64,000 bases of DNA from Kitasatospora sp. NBC_00374 (GCF_041434935.1 NZ_CP107964.1:8353001-8417000), one strand, 5' to 3'. Counted from the stretch's first letter, positions 32,805-42,357 are shown. The notes: a model not told the origin generated them from the letters alone. A program made the numbers and translations.

Positions 32805-34453
32805 GAGGTCTCCGGGTCAGGGGTGATGGTGAACGGTTTCGGCGCGAGCCCTGCCACGCAACCGGTGTCGGGCGCGGCCGGACGCGTAAGGAAGGACGCC
32901 AGGACGCTCTGCGCGCAGGGCGACTGGGGGACCACGAAGTGGCCGATCCCGGGAATCTGCACGGCGGTCGAGCGGGACAGCGTCCGGCCCGTGTACGGCC
33001 CCCAGCTCGCCCCGGTCTTCGCGTCGAAGGTTCCGGAGATGATGAGCGTCGGCACCTTGCTGTACGTGGCCACCCGCTGGACGGCGGTGCGGTCCGGGAC
33101 GTTCCAGGCACGGCACACGTCGTACTCGAAGGGAAGCTGCGGCGCGTGGGCCAGGACCGTGTCCGGCCATCCGGGGAACGCCCGGCGCCCCGCCTTCAGC
33201 ACGTCGGACTCCGAGAAGCCCGGCACCCACTCGGCGCAGGCCACCGAGTTCGTCAGCCCTTGGGCGAACTCGCCGATGACGGGCGTCGCGCCGGCGGCCC
33301 GGGCCTGCGCGAGGCGCTCGGGGTGTCCGTGGGCGAGTTCGTCGAGCGCCGCGGGGACGTCGACGGACGGCACGGCGGCACCGTCGGTGACCAGCAGGTT
33401 CACCAGCGCGCCCCCGTCGAGGACGACCGTCACCGGGTTTCCTCCCCCCGGTGGCTGCACCGTCAGCGTGAGGGGGTGCGCCTCGAGGCGGCGGACCTGC
33501 TCGGTCAGCGTGCGCGGGAGGTCCGGGTACCGGCTCCTGCAGCGGGGCTGGGCCTCGCACGCCGCGAAGATCGCGTTGATCCCTTCCTGGGCGCTGTCCC
33601 AGGTCCAGGGCAGGCTCACGATCTGCGGCGGTGAGACCGAGTCGATCGCCACCGAGCGGATCCCCTGGGGGTGCCGGCGCAGGTAGGTGAGGGCCAGGTC
33701 GGTGCCGTAGGAGTACCCGTAGACGTTCCACTGCTTGATGCCCAGCGCCGTGCGCAGGTCGGCGAAGTCCGCGGCGTTCTCGGTGGTGTTGTAGGCGCTC
33801 AGCTCGATGCCGTCGGCCGTCAGACGGTCTCTGCACTCCTTCGTGGCGCGCACCAGGAGCCGCCCGGTCGACGGCGCGTCGTAGCGCAGCCCCACGGAGT
33901 CCGCGTTGAACCGGTCGACCTCCGGGCAGGCGAGGTTCGGCTGCGAGTAGAGCCCACCTCGCTGGGCCATGACGATCAGATCGCGATCCCGGTTCACCCC
34001 GGAGGCGACCAGGAAGGGAATGGCCCCGAACGCGTCGCCTCCGGGGCCCCCCTCCATGAACACCACCGGGTCCTCGGCCGGCTGCGCCGACGCGGCCGGG
34101 ATGATCGCGACGGCCAGCCGGATGATCCGCCCGCCGTGTCGTGCGCGGTTCTCCGGCACCTCCAGGAACCCGCACCGCCCGGGGACCGGCTCGGGCGTCT
34201 CCGGGCAGGGACCGGGCACGAACCGCGCCGGACCGCCTCCTGACAGGAGCTCACGGACGGATGGTGACACGGCACCGCTCGGTGTCGCGCCGACCGCACC
34301 CAGGAAGGCCAGAGCGGCCGCGACGAGCGCCACCCCGCCGGGCGCGCCCCGGCAGCGCCGCCGTGCGTGCCGGCGCTGCGCCCGCGTTCGTACGAACCTG
34401 CCGATTCCGCGAACGGACGGCAGGTCACCCGGAGCGATGCCCTGTTCTGCCAT
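32801..34453 (-). CDS. Secreted S33/TAP-like alpha/beta hydrolase, paralogue
   Basis: A 550-aa protein closely similar to the downstream gene: DPVVFMEGGPGGDAFGAIPF, nucleophile elbow YGYSYGTDLALTYLRRHPQG, acid in LIISGTFDAKTGAS and His in IPGIGHFVVPQSPCAQ. The N-terminus is unusual: about 35 residues rich in Arg precede the hydrophobic segment (GGVALVAAALAFLGAVGATP), so it could be a Tat-less long signal or the true start may lie further in. Stop and next start overlap (TGATG). Both lie in a region with other secreted degradative proteins. Confidence 0.82.
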   Translation of the reverse strand: MAEQGIAPGDLPSVRGIGRFVRTRAQRRHARRRCRGAPGGVALVAAALAFLGAVGATPSGAVSPSVRELLSGGGPARFVPGPCPETPEPVPGRCGFLEVPENRARHGGRIIRLAVAIIPAASAQPAEDPVVFMEGGPGGDAFGAIPFLVASGVNRDRDLIVMAQRGGLYSQPNLACPEVDRFNADSVGLRYDAPSTGRLLVRATKECRDRLTADGIELSAYNTTENAADFADLRTALGIKQWNVYGYSYGTDLALTYLRRHPQGIRSVAIDSVSPPQIVSLPWTWDSAQEGINAIFAACEAQPRCRSRYPDLPRTLTEQVRRLEAHPLTLTVQPPGGGNPVTVVLDGGALVNLLVTDGAAVPSVDVPAALDELAHGHPERLAQARAAGATPVIGEFAQGLTNSVACAEWVPGFSESDVLKAGRRAFPGWPDTVLAHAPQLPFEYDVCRAWNVPDRTAVQRVATYSKVPTLIISGTFDAKTGASWGPYTGRTLSRSTAVQIPGIGHFVVPQSPCAQSVLASFLTRPAAPDTGCVAGLAPKPFTITPDPETS

Positions 34454-34757
34454 GTGATCCCGTCTCTCTGACGTCCCCGGCCGCCGGGGCCGGAACGACG
34501 CCGTGTGGCTCCGCCCGCCGCCGTATGGTCCGGGCGGGCAACTGTTGGCCAGCCTGCGGTCGTGGGGGGAGGTCCACCACTCGTTGGCTCCACTTGGAGC
34601 AGGTCGGCCTCGGCCCCGGGGCCCGTCCCTTGCGACTGTGCCGCTCGGCCGGCCGGAAGCAGATGCAGACGGGCCTGCCGGCGCCGGCCTCCCACGGCCG
34701 ATGTCCTGCAGAGCCGGGCTCCGGGACGGATCGGCGGGTGGCGGACGGGGGCCGGCT

Positions 34758-34793
34758 GCCCGGCAAGGGGACCGGTCCGGTCCCTTGCCGGGC
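34758..34793 (-). terminator. Large terminator hairpin after the response regulator
   Basis: GCCCGGCAAGGG(G)ACC pairs with GGTCCCTTGCCGGGC, about 15 bp with one bulged base. It lies about 170 bp past the response-regulator stop on the minus strand. The remaining 34454-34960 stretch shows no gene. Confidence 0.65.
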
Positions 34794-34960
34794 GCCTGCT
34801 TGTTCGGACGGGGGCCGGGGCGTGCGGTTGCGGCGGGGGGGGGTCCGGGTGGGGGCCGGTGCGGCCGGCCGGCCCGGAGCGATGGTGCCGTCGGTGGGGC
34901 CGGACGGTGGGGCGGGCGCTGGTCCCGGGGCTGAGGACATCGCCGTTGGCTCCGGCGGCG

Positions 34961-35623
34961 TCATGCCGGGCGGATGAGGCGGCTTTCGTAGGCGAAGATC
35001 ACGGCCTGTATCCGGTCGCGGAGTTCGAGCTTTTGCAGGATTCGCCCCAGATGGGACTTCACGGTCGCCTCCGCGAGGTACAGGGTGGCCGCGATCTCGG
35101 TGTTGGACAGGCCGCAGCCCACGTGGATGAGCACTTCGCGCTCACGGGCGCTGAGCCGGCTCAGCCGCTCGTCGCGGCCGGGGCTGCTGCCGTCGGGGAT
35201 GTGCGGGCGGAGGTTTTCCAGCAGGCGGCGGGTGATCCGCGGGGAGACCACCGCGTCGCCCGCGGCCACGCTGCGTATCGCGGTGAGCAATTCCTCGGGC
35301 CTGGTGTTTTTCAGCAGGAAGCCCGAGGCTCCGGCGTTGAGTCCGGCGAAGGCGTATTCATCCAGGTCGAAGGTGGTGAGGATCAGCACTCTGCTCTGCG
35401 GGGAGATCCGGATGACCTGCCGGGTCGCCTCGATCCCGTCGGTCCCGGGCATCCGGACGTCCATGAGGACGACATCGGGGCGCAGTTCCCGGGCGAGGCG
35501 TATGGCCTGGATGCCGTCCGCGGCTTCGCCGACCGGTGTCATGTCGGGCTGGGCCTCCAGGACCGTGCTGAAGGCCATCCGGAGCAGCGCTTCGTCGTCG
35601 GCGATCAGGATGCGGATCGTCAT
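34961..35623 (-). CDS. NarL/FixJ-family response regulator
   Basis: A 220-aa cytoplasmic regulator. The receiver domain starts TIRILIADDEALLRMAFSTV with the acidic pair DD and the phospho-acceptor Asp in DVVLMDVRMPGTDGIEA; the conserved Lys is in FLLKNTRPEELL. The C-terminal LuxR HTH is LSAREREVLIHVGCGLSNTE ... EATVKSHLGRILQKLELRDR. The ATG overlaps the kinase stop (ATGA), so the two are co-translated. The inducing signal is unknown. Confidence 0.92.
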   Translation of the reverse strand: MTIRILIADDEALLRMAFSTVLEAQPDMTPVGEAADGIQAIRLARELRPDVVLMDVRMPGTDGIEATRQVIRISPQSRVLILTTFDLDEYAFAGLNAGASGFLLKNTRPEELLTAIRSVAAGDAVVSPRITRRLLENLRPHIPDGSSPGRDERLSRLSAREREVLIHVGCGLSNTEIAATLYLAEATVKSHLGRILQKLELRDRIQAVIFAYESRLIRPA

Positions 35624-36909
35624 GCGGACGCCGATCCGCTGCTGCCGAGGAGGAGGCGGGTACGGACTCTCCAGCCGCCGCCCGGAAACGGTCCGGCCTG
35701 CAACTTCCCCCCGTAGGCGGCCGAGCGCTCGCGCATGCCCGGGATGCCGTGGCCGGATGGTGTGGCGCCGGGAAGTGGCGGGCAGGGGCCGCTGTCGGTG
35801 ACGTCCACTGTGACGCTCTCGGTCGAGCACTGTATCCGGACCTTCGCGGGTGTCCCGGTGGGCGTGTGCTTGAGGGTGTTGGTCAAGGCTTCCTGTACCA
35901 GGCGGTAGACGGTCAGTTGTGCGGTGGCGGGTATGTGGGTGTGGCCGCCCTGGACCTCGACGCGGGTCGGCAGCCCGGCGGCGCACATCTGGTCGGCGAG
36001 GGTCTCCAGTTGTGCGATGCCGGGCAACGGGTGGCGCTCCGCGTCCGGTTCGTCGGTCCGCAGGATGCCCAACGAGCGCCGCATGTCGGTCAGGGCCTGC
36101 CGGCCCGTCTCGGAGATCTGGAGCATCGCGGTGGTGGCCTTGTCGGGCGACCGGTGCTGCGCGTAGACGGCGGCGTCGGTGAGCGCGACCATGACGGACA
36201 GGTTGTGGGTGACGATGTCATGCATCTCCCGGGTGATACGCGTCCTCTCCTCGGCGACGGCCAGTCGCGCCTGCTGCTCCTGTTGTTGCTCCAGGCGTGC
36301 GGCCCGTTCCTCCAGGGCCGCGAGGTAGGCGCGCGTGGTCCGCACATTCACACCCAGGACGGCGGCGGCAACGACCATCGCGGTCACCGCGACGAAGAGG
36401 GTCAGGAATGCGCCTTCCGCCGCCCAGCGCAGGCAGGCCAGAAGGACCCCTGCCTCCACGATGGCACCGGCGACAAGCCTGCCGCGCCGGTCCGAGTTCG
36501 CGGCCGCCGTGTAGAGAGCCACCAGCAGGGCGATGTCCGCCGGCAGTTGGACGTCCATCAGCCACTGGACGAATGCCGCGGCTGCCACGGCGCCGAACAC
36601 CGTGATCGGGGCCCGGCGCCGCCACACCAGGGGCAGCGCGAGGGCGGCGGTGAGGCCCAGAGCCACCGGGAGCTCGTGCGGCGCGCGGGTGGTCATGATG
36701 TTGAGCAGGAGCAGCGCAGGCAACAGTGAGTCCCACACCATGGGCGGCAGCCGGAGGCCCCAGCGCCGGGCGGCTCTCACCGGTCGCGCCGCTCGCACGG
36801 AGGCCAGGTCGGCGTACCTCGTCAGCCGTACGGCTGTCTTCGTCCGCCGCACCCGGTCCCGGTAGCGCACCGGGTGGGCAGTGCCGGGTGCCGCGGCCGC
36901 CTCGCTCAT
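35620..36909 (-). CDS. DesK/LiaS-type sensor histidine kinase
   Basis: A 429-aa membrane kinase. Four or five hydrophobic segments lie within about 55-190 (SLLPALLLLNIMTTR, LGLTAALALPLVW, IVEAGVLLACLRW, LFVAVTAMVVAAAVLGVNV), then a coiled coil rich in Gln. The HisKA_3 box is ERTRITREMHDIVTHNLSVM (phospho-His in MHDIV). The ATPase has QEALTNTLKHT (N box) and GHGIPGMRERSAAYGGKLQA (G box). It phosphorylates the response regulator encoded next. Start at 36909 (MSEAAAAPGTAHPVRY) is favoured by AGGGAC upstream; 36933 and 36960 are alternatives. Confidence 0.9.
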   Translation of the reverse strand: MSEAAAAPGTAHPVRYRDRVRRTKTAVRLTRYADLASVRAARPVRAARRWGLRLPPMVWDSLLPALLLLNIMTTRAPHELPVALGLTAALALPLVWRRRAPITVFGAVAAAAFVQWLMDVQLPADIALLVALYTAAANSDRRGRLVAGAIVEAGVLLACLRWAAEGAFLTLFVAVTAMVVAAAVLGVNVRTTRAYLAALEERAARLEQQQEQQARLAVAEERTRITREMHDIVTHNLSVMVALTDAAVYAQHRSPDKATTAMLQISETGRQALTDMRRSLGILRTDEPDAERHPLPGIAQLETLADQMCAAGLPTRVEVQGGHTHIPATAQLTVYRLVQEALTNTLKHTPTGTPAKVRIQCSTESVTVDVTDSGPCPPLPGATPSGHGIPGMRERSAAYGGKLQAGPFPGGGWRVRTRLLLGSSGSASA

Positions 36910-37296
36910 CACACGTCCCTGTCGATTCGGCATCATGGTGGCCCCGGCCGGGGCCACCACCGCGTACAGCCGGAGCCGCGTCTCGTACGGGGCACGTACG
37001 CCTCGCGCCGCCCGGCACGTACCGCGGCCCTGTCACGGTAGGCCGCGGGCCCGCGAAGCACATGCGCCCACCGTCTGATGGCACCGTGCCGGGATGCGAC
37101 CGCAGGAGGAGTCCCACTACCTCCCGTGGTCGTAGGGCGGCCGCTGATCTGGCGTGCTCGACGGCTACTCCGGTTGCACAGGGACCTGCCTCGGATTGCG
37201 ACCCCGGTCGCACACGATGGCGTCCCGGGATCGATGTGGCGGCGCATATCCAGCGCCGAGTATGGCCGGGTGACCGAGATCATCACGGGGCTGTAC
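36910..37296. other. Divergent intergenic region, no gene seen
   Basis: These 387 bp separate the divergent histidine kinase and lipase genes and should hold both promoters. The plus frame is open through it but reads as Arg-rich filler. No palindromic operator was found. Confidence 0.35.
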
Positions 37297-38724
37297 ATGT
37301 CCCCCCTGGAAATCCTTGCCTTGCTGGGTGCCGTCGCGCTGGTGGTGGCGCGCTGGCTTCCCCCTGCCGCCCGCCCACGCGTCACGATCGCGGCGGCGGC
37401 GGTTTTCGTGCCGTCCGTGATCCTGCTGAGCGTGGCGGGGATCCGCTGGCAGCTGATGCCGGTACTGGCAGGCGCTGCCGTCGCGTTGCCGTTCGCGCTC
37501 TCTCCCCTGCTGCGACGCCCTGCCAGCCGACCGGCGTGGCGGGCCCGATGGTGGCTGGCGTTGCCAGGATCGGTGGCCTGTGTCGGCCTGATCGCCACGG
37601 GCCCGGTGGCCGCCTGGGCCTTTCCTGTACCCGTGTTCCCCGAACCGTCAGGCGACTTCGCGGTCGGCACCCGCGTGGTGCAGTGGACCGACCCGCTCCG
37701 CCCCGAGACCTTCACCGCCGATCCGGACGACCGGCGCACGGTCGTGATCCAGCTCTGGTACCCCGCGCAGAAGGGCCCCACAGACGCGCAGCGGGCCCAG
37801 TACCTCGGACGCACGGAGCACGAGGCGCGCACCGTCTCCGACGCCCTCGCCCGCGGAGTCGGCCTGCCTGGCTTCCTGGTCGACGGCGCCCCGCGTGCCC
37901 ACACCCATTCGGTCTTCGACGCCCCGGTGGCCGGTGGGGGCGAACGGTTCCCGGTCGTGCTGTTCTCTCCAGGGTCAGGTGGAGTGCGCACCCAGAACAC
38001 CGCCTGGGCGGAAGAACTGGCCAGCCACGGCTATGTGGTCGCCGCCCTCGACCACCCGTACGACTCCGCCGCCGTCGTCCTCGCCGACGGCCGAACGATC
38101 AGCACCGAGATCGCCTCGACCGGCGACCCGGACAAGGACGACGAGCTGGCGGTTGACTGGACGGCTGTTCGGGCCGCCGACCTCAGCTTCGTCCTCACCC
38201 AGCTGGACCATCTCGACCGAGGTGAGATCGCCGACCCGCTGACCGGACGCCTGGACACCGGCCGGGTCGCGGTGACCGGCCACTCCATGGGTGGTGCTGC
38301 CGCCCTTCAGGCCGCCCGGCAGGACCGCCGGTTCGACGCCGTCATCGATCTGGACGGCTATCCCCACGGCCCCACTTCCCCCTCGCTCCACCAGCCGACC
38401 CTCGCGCTCACCCAGGCCATCACCCCCGGAACCGACCCGCGCTACATACCTCGCCTCACCGAGGCCCTCAAGCTCAGCACCGCGACGAGCTACCGGCTCA
38501 CCATCCCCGGCGCCGCACACCTCACCTTCATGGACGGCCCCCTGTACCTGCCGCCCGTGCCCTCGATAGTCGGCTCCCTGGGCCGCACCGAGAGCCCGCG
38601 CGTCGTCGCCGCAGCCACCCTCGCCTTCCTGGATGCCGTTCTGCAAGACAGACCCGGCGACCTGGCCGGCGTTCTGCCGGCCTACGGCAACCTCAGCGTC
38701 TACCACCCGGACAACAGCCGCTGA
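37297..38724 (+). CDS. Membrane-anchored alpha/beta hydrolase, PAF-acetylhydrolase-like
   Basis: A 475-aa protein. Three hydrophobic helices lie in the first 110 residues (LEILALLGAVALVVARW, VTIAAAAVFVPSVILLSVAG, LPGSVACVGLIATGPVAAWA). The catalytic domain has VVIQLWYPAQ, FPVVLFSPGSGGVRTQNTAW, the elbow VAVTGHSMGGAAALQAARQD (Ser nucleophile), Asp in VIDLDGYP and His in IPGAAHLTFMDGPLY, which is the platelet-activating-factor acetylhydrolase pattern. It probably cleaves short acyl esters or phospholipid-derived substrates outside the membrane. Start ATG 37297 has GGGG upstream; GTG 37270 is an alternative. Confidence 0.82.
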   Translation: MSPLEILALLGAVALVVARWLPPAARPRVTIAAAAVFVPSVILLSVAGIRWQLMPVLAGAAVALPFALSPLLRRPASRPAWRARWWLALPGSVACVGLIATGPVAAWAFPVPVFPEPSGDFAVGTRVVQWTDPLRPETFTADPDDRRTVVIQLWYPAQKGPTDAQRAQYLGRTEHEARTVSDALARGVGLPGFLVDGAPRAHTHSVFDAPVAGGGERFPVVLFSPGSGGVRTQNTAWAEELASHGYVVAALDHPYDSAAVVLADGRTISTEIASTGDPDKDDELAVDWTAVRAADLSFVLTQLDHLDRGEIADPLTGRLDTGRVAVTGHSMGGAAALQAARQDRRFDAVIDLDGYPHGPTSPSLHQPTLALTQAITPGTDPRYIPRLTEALKLSTATSYRLTIPGAAHLTFMDGPLYLPPVPSIVGSLGRTESPRVVAAATLAFLDAVLQDRPGDLAGVLPAYGNLSVYHPDNSR

Positions 38725-38732
38725 CCAGCTGT

Positions 38733-38835
38733 TCCTTTGCGATGCCCAGATCGATGCCGACGACACCGTCGGTCGCGGGCAGCGGTCCGGGCCGCTACTG
38801 CTCGGCGGTGAGGACGACGTACCGGCGTCGCCCTC
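38733..38835 (-). pseudogene. IS605 OrfB-like transposase remnant
   Basis: The minus strand reads RRRYVVLTAEQ, an in-frame TAG, then RPGPLPATDGVVGIDLGIAK. The second part is the start of the OrfB/TnpB RuvC-like domain (VGIDLG). Only about 34 codons remain. Confidence 0.5.
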
Positions 38836-38882
38836 ACCGCTCGACCGGGTCGTCTTGACCCGCCCGAGCGTGAACCATCGGT

Positions 38883-39782
38883 TCATTCCGCGGAGCCCGT
38901 GTGTCTGATCAGGATCTGCTGCAACTCCTTGACGACTGCGGGAACGGTGCCGCTGCGCCGCACGAACGATGTCCGCCGCATGCCCAGCTCCTGGACAGTG
39001 GCCCGCAACTCGACCGGGAAGCGGGTGTCCACCGCGACCGCCGTGGTGAGTGTGGCCCCCAGCCCTTCGGCGACGAGACCGTGGATCATGTTCAGGTCGT
39101 CCGTGCGCATCAGCACCCGCGGATCGAACCCCACCGACCGGCACACGCGGCGCAGCACCCGGTCCGATGCCTCGCCCTCGTCTCGGCTGGAAACCCAGTC
39201 CACGTCCGCCAGCTCCGAGAAATCCAGCTCGGGCAGCCTCGCGAGAGCGCTGTGCCGGGCGACCAGCACTTGATAGGGCTCATCCAACAGCACGGTCAGC
39301 TCGAGGTCGGGAGAGACGAAGGCGGGATCGTCCGCGAAGTCGTAGATGAGGCCGGCGTGCACCTCTCCTCCGCGTAGCAGGCGCACGATCTCGATCGGTT
39401 CCGCCTCGACCACTTCCACCTGGACCCGGGCACGTCCTCGGAGCTCTCGGATCGCGGCCGGCAGCAGCCGTGATCCGATCGATGCGAACGTCCCGACCCT
39501 CAAGGTCGCCAGGCCTGCGTCCCGGTGCGCCGTGACGAGCCGTTCGGCCTGCTCGATGCGTTCCAGGATCTGCTCCGCCTCGGTGGCGAACGCTGTTCCG
39601 AGCGGGGTGAGCCGGGTGCCGCGGCGGTCCCGCTCGACCAGCTTCACGCCGAAGTGCCGCTCCAGCGCGCCGAGATGATGGGAGATGGTCGGAACCCCGT
39701 ACCCCAGTGTCTCTGCCGCGCGGCTGAGTGAACCGCTGTCGCGGACGGCGAGGAGAACGCGAAGCTGCTGCGGCTGAATCAC
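38883..39782 (-). CDS. LysR-family transcriptional regulator
   Basis: A 299-aa regulator. The N-terminal HTH is QPQQLRVLLAVRDSGSLSRA ... GYGVPTISHHLGALERHFGV; the effector domain follows (LRVGTFASIGSRLLPAAIRE). It is divergent from the PLP decarboxylase with only 74 bp between, the classic layout for LysR control of the neighbour and of itself. A CAAG-N10-CTTG repeat lies in that gap. The inducer may be the decarboxylase substrate or product (inference). Confidence 0.9.
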   Translation of the reverse strand: MIQPQQLRVLLAVRDSGSLSRAAETLGYGVPTISHHLGALERHFGVKLVERDRRGTRLTPLGTAFATEAEQILERIEQAERLVTAHRDAGLATLRVGTFASIGSRLLPAAIRELRGRARVQVEVVEAEPIEIVRLLRGGEVHAGLIYDFADDPAFVSPDLELTVLLDEPYQVLVARHSALARLPELDFSELADVDWVSSRDEGEASDRVLRRVCRSVGFDPRVLMRTDDLNMIHGLVAEGLGATLTTAVAVDTRFPVELRATVQELGMRRTSFVRRSGTVPAVVKELQQILIRHTGSAE

Positions 39783-39799
39783 GGCATAGATTATATGAC

Positions 39800-39843
39800 C
39801 AAGAGTGCTATTTCTTGATATTCCGCCGATGGCTGGGTGTGAT
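39800..39843 (+). promoter_or_regulatory. LysR box and decarboxylase promoter
   Basis: An inverted repeat CAAG-N10-CTTG (39800-39817) overlaps -35 TTGATA (39815-39820); 17 bp on is -10 TGTGAT (39838-39843). The start codon at 39857 follows about 7 nt after the expected transcript start and has no ribosome site, so the mRNA is nearly leaderless. Confidence 0.4.
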
Positions 39844-39856
39844 TACTCTCCTGCGC

Positions 39857-41362
39857 ATGACGACAGTGGATGCCAGCACACAACTCTTGAAGCACGTGGA
39901 AGCTCCCTATGCCGACGCGCTCCGCTCGCTCGCCCGGATCGACTGGCAGCGGCTGCATGTGCCTGCTCATCAAGGGCGCGAGGGCAATGCCCCGGGCGTT
40001 GCGGCTCTGCTGGGCGCAGGCGTTCTGTCGCTGGACTTCCCGATGAGCGTGGCCAGCGTCGATCAGCAGAGCTGGCGAATCGCCGAGCCCGGCCGCCCCA
40101 CGCCGCTCGGGCGGGCGCAAGGCCTCGCCGCGGAAGCCTGGGGAGCGCGCCGAGCATGGTTCCTGACCAACGGCGCATCCGGTGGCAACCACATCGCCAC
40201 CACCGTCGCACGTGCGCTCGGCGTCGAGGTGGTCGTCCAGCGCAGCGTCCATTCGAGTGTCGTCGACGGCATCGCCCACGTCGGGCTTGTGCCGCACTTC
40301 GTCCAAGGGGCCGTCGACAGCGGTCTCGGCGCTGCCCACGGCGTCACCGCAGCGCAGATCGACCAGGCGCTGCGCGAGCACCCGGACGCCGCCGCCGTGT
40401 TCGTCGTGAGCCCCAGCTACTTCGGCGCGGTCGCCGACATCGAGGGGATATCCAGGACCGCCCACGCGCACGGTGTGCCGCTCATCGTCGACGAGGCGTG
40501 GGGTGCCCATTTCGGGCTGCACCCAGAGCTCCCGGTGAACGCCGTCCGTCTGGGCGCCGACCTCGTGATCTCGAGTACGCACAAGGGGGCTGGCTCCCTC
40601 ACCCAGTCGGCGATGCTTCACCTGGGCCACAGCGATCACGCGCAGCGGATCGAGCAACTCGTCGACCGCGTCGTCCGGTCGTACCAGTCCACCAGCTGCA
40701 GCCCGCTCCTGCTTGCATCTCTGGATGAGACCCGGCGGCACCTCGTCGTTGACGGCGCCCGGGCGATCGGTGCCGCGCTCGCCTCGGCGGAGGCGATCCG
40801 TAGCGGGATACGGGCGAGTGCACGGTTCCGTGATGCCACGGGCGACATCGCGGCAAGTCCTGGTACGGCCGGCTTCGACCCGTTCAAGATCGCCATTGAC
40901 CTGCGCGGGGCGGGAATCTCCGGGCAGCAGGCGCAGCATCGTCTCATCACGGACCACCGGATCTACACCGAGCTGGCCACCCCGGCGACGCTGCTTCTGC
41001 TTGTGGGTGCGACCTCGCCCACCGATCCGAAACGATTCCTCAAGGCGCTGGATGACCTCCCGTTTCTCGGCACAGCACGCGAGAACGCCGTCCGCCTGCC
41101 CTCGCCAGGGGATCGGGTGATGGGAGTACAGGAGGCATTCTTCGCCGACACGGCCGTCGTCCCGTTCGCCGAGGCGGCGGGCCGTGTCTCGGCTGACTCG
41201 CTGGCCGCCTACCCGCCCGGAATCCCGAACGTCCTCCCGGGTGAGGTCCTGACGGCAGAGGTCATCGACTACCTGCGCACCATGGCCGCCGCACCGTCCG
41301 GCTTCGTCCGCGGCGCCTACGACCCGCTGCTCGATCGGTTCCGAGTCGTCGCCCGGCCCTGA
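39857..41362 (+). CDS. Orn/Lys/Arg decarboxylase-family PLP enzyme
   Basis: A 501-aa fold-type-I PLP enzyme. WFLTNGASGGNHIATTVARA, VSPSYFGAVADIEGISRTAH, LIVDEAWGAHFG (PLP-binding Asp) and SSTHKGAGSLTQSAML (Schiff-base Lys) are diagnostic. A C-terminal domain with GDRVMGVQEAFFADTAVVPF and YPPGIPNVLPGEVLT is typical of ornithine/lysine/arginine decarboxylases, which make polyamines or cadaverine. The length matches the shorter Gram-positive branch without the wing domain. Substrate not decidable from sequence alone. Confidence 0.88.
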   Translation: MTTVDASTQLLKHVEAPYADALRSLARIDWQRLHVPAHQGREGNAPGVAALLGAGVLSLDFPMSVASVDQQSWRIAEPGRPTPLGRAQGLAAEAWGARRAWFLTNGASGGNHIATTVARALGVEVVVQRSVHSSVVDGIAHVGLVPHFVQGAVDSGLGAAHGVTAAQIDQALREHPDAAAVFVVSPSYFGAVADIEGISRTAHAHGVPLIVDEAWGAHFGLHPELPVNAVRLGADLVISSTHKGAGSLTQSAMLHLGHSDHAQRIEQLVDRVVRSYQSTSCSPLLLASLDETRRHLVVDGARAIGAALASAEAIRSGIRASARFRDATGDIAASPGTAGFDPFKIAIDLRGAGISGQQAQHRLITDHRIYTELATPATLLLLVGATSPTDPKRFLKALDDLPFLGTARENAVRLPSPGDRVMGVQEAFFADTAVVPFAEAAGRVSADSLAAYPPGIPNVLPGEVLTAEVIDYLRTMAAAPSGFVRGAYDPLLDRFRVVARP

Positions 41363-41652
41363 CGGCGCCTTGCGGCGCGCGCCGAGGCGGATGGCGGGCC
41401 CGCCCGGCGGCCGGGGTCTGCTCCGGTTCCACAGATCCCGGTCGTCGGGGCGAGCAGGGCCCGCTTCGCCGGGGACGGTGGCGACGCCCACCTGACGATA
41501 AGTCAGTACCCCGTTCTCCTCTCTCCTCCCTCCCGAGCTCGCCGTCCTCATCGAACGGCAGATCGCCACCCCTGGGTGTTCGGGCTGCGAGCGACCGGCC
41601 AGGCTGCCGGGGGAACGGCTTCCTGGCCGGTCACTGCCTGCGACTGGTCGTT

Positions 41653-42276
41653 TCAGACGAGCGTCGGTGTTGGAGCGGGCAGGTAGGGGGTCAGGTTGCG
41701 CCACGCGCGCTCGATGTATTCCTCCTTCTCGCCGACAGGGGCGACATAGTGCAGGGCGCTTTCGGCGGCGTCGTTGCCCTCGAGGCGGGCGATGATCCAG
41801 GCGGCGAGGTAGTGCGAGGCGAGGCAGCCGCCGGCGGTGGCGATGTTGTCCTTGGCGTAGAAGGGCTGGTTGAGCACCTCGACGCCGGCGGCGACGACCC
41901 AGGGCTTGCTGGTCAGGTCGGTGCAGGCGGGGATGTCGTTGAGCAGGCCGAGCCTGGCCAGCACGAGCGCGCCGGAGCACTGCGCGGCGATGAGTTGGCG
42001 CGAGGGGTCCAGGCCGCGCAGGATGTTCATGATCGCCTGGTCTTCGACGACCTCGCGGGTGGCGATGCCACTGCCGACGATGACGGCGTCGGCGGCGCAC
42101 GCCTCCTCAAGAGTGGACATCTGTTCGATGACCACCCCGTTCATCGACGTCACCTTGGGGCCGGGGGCGGCGATGGTGACGCGCCAGTCGTCGGTCTTGA
42201 TGCGGTTGAGCACGCCGAGCGCGATCAGGGAGTCGAGCTCGTTGTAGCCCTCGAAGGTGAGGATGGCGATGTGCAC
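41653..42276 (-). CDS. DJ-1/PfpI family protein
   Basis: A 207-aa cytoplasmic protein. The nucleophile elbow IAAQCSGALVLARLGLLND contains the conserved Cys, and the early Glu/Asp region (LTFEGYNELDSLIALGVLNR) and FYAKDNIATAGGCLASHYLA fit the DJ-1/PfpI superfamily (ThiJ-like amidotransferase or isonitrile-hydratase-like branch). It is divergent from a MocR regulator across 70 bp, suggesting common control. Function beyond the family is unknown. The stretch 41363-41652 next to it shows no gene. Confidence 0.85.
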   Translation of the reverse strand: MHIAILTFEGYNELDSLIALGVLNRIKTDDWRVTIAAPGPKVTSMNGVVIEQMSTLEEACAADAVIVGSGIATREVVEDQAIMNILRGLDPSRQLIAAQCSGALVLARLGLLNDIPACTDLTSKPWVVAAGVEVLNQPFYAKDNIATAGGCLASHYLAAWIIARLEGNDAAESALHYVAPVGEKEEYIERAWRNLTPYLPAPTPTLV

Positions 42277-42326
42277 GGCGACTGTCCTTCCGGATGGGTG
42301 GGACCTGACGGTAGGAACCCGCGAAC

Positions 42327-42357
42327 AGGACAGTCAAAGAATTGTCATGGATACAAT
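42327..42357 (+). promoter_or_regulatory. Possible leaderless promoter of the MocR gene
   Basis: -10 TACAAT (42352-42357) preceded after 19 bp by AGGACA. Transcription would begin near 42364, next to an in-frame GTG at 42365. GACA...TGTC half-sites at 42329-42346 could be the autoregulatory site shared with the DJ-1 gene. Confidence 0.35.

Noticed and set aside
34425..34964. Minus-strand Pro/Arg-rich frame
   Set aside because: Contains the large terminator hairpin and has no domain-like sequence.
39791..42100. Long minus-strand frame over the PLP decarboxylase
   Set aside because: The decarboxylase has all catalytic motifs on the plus strand; the antisense frame has none.
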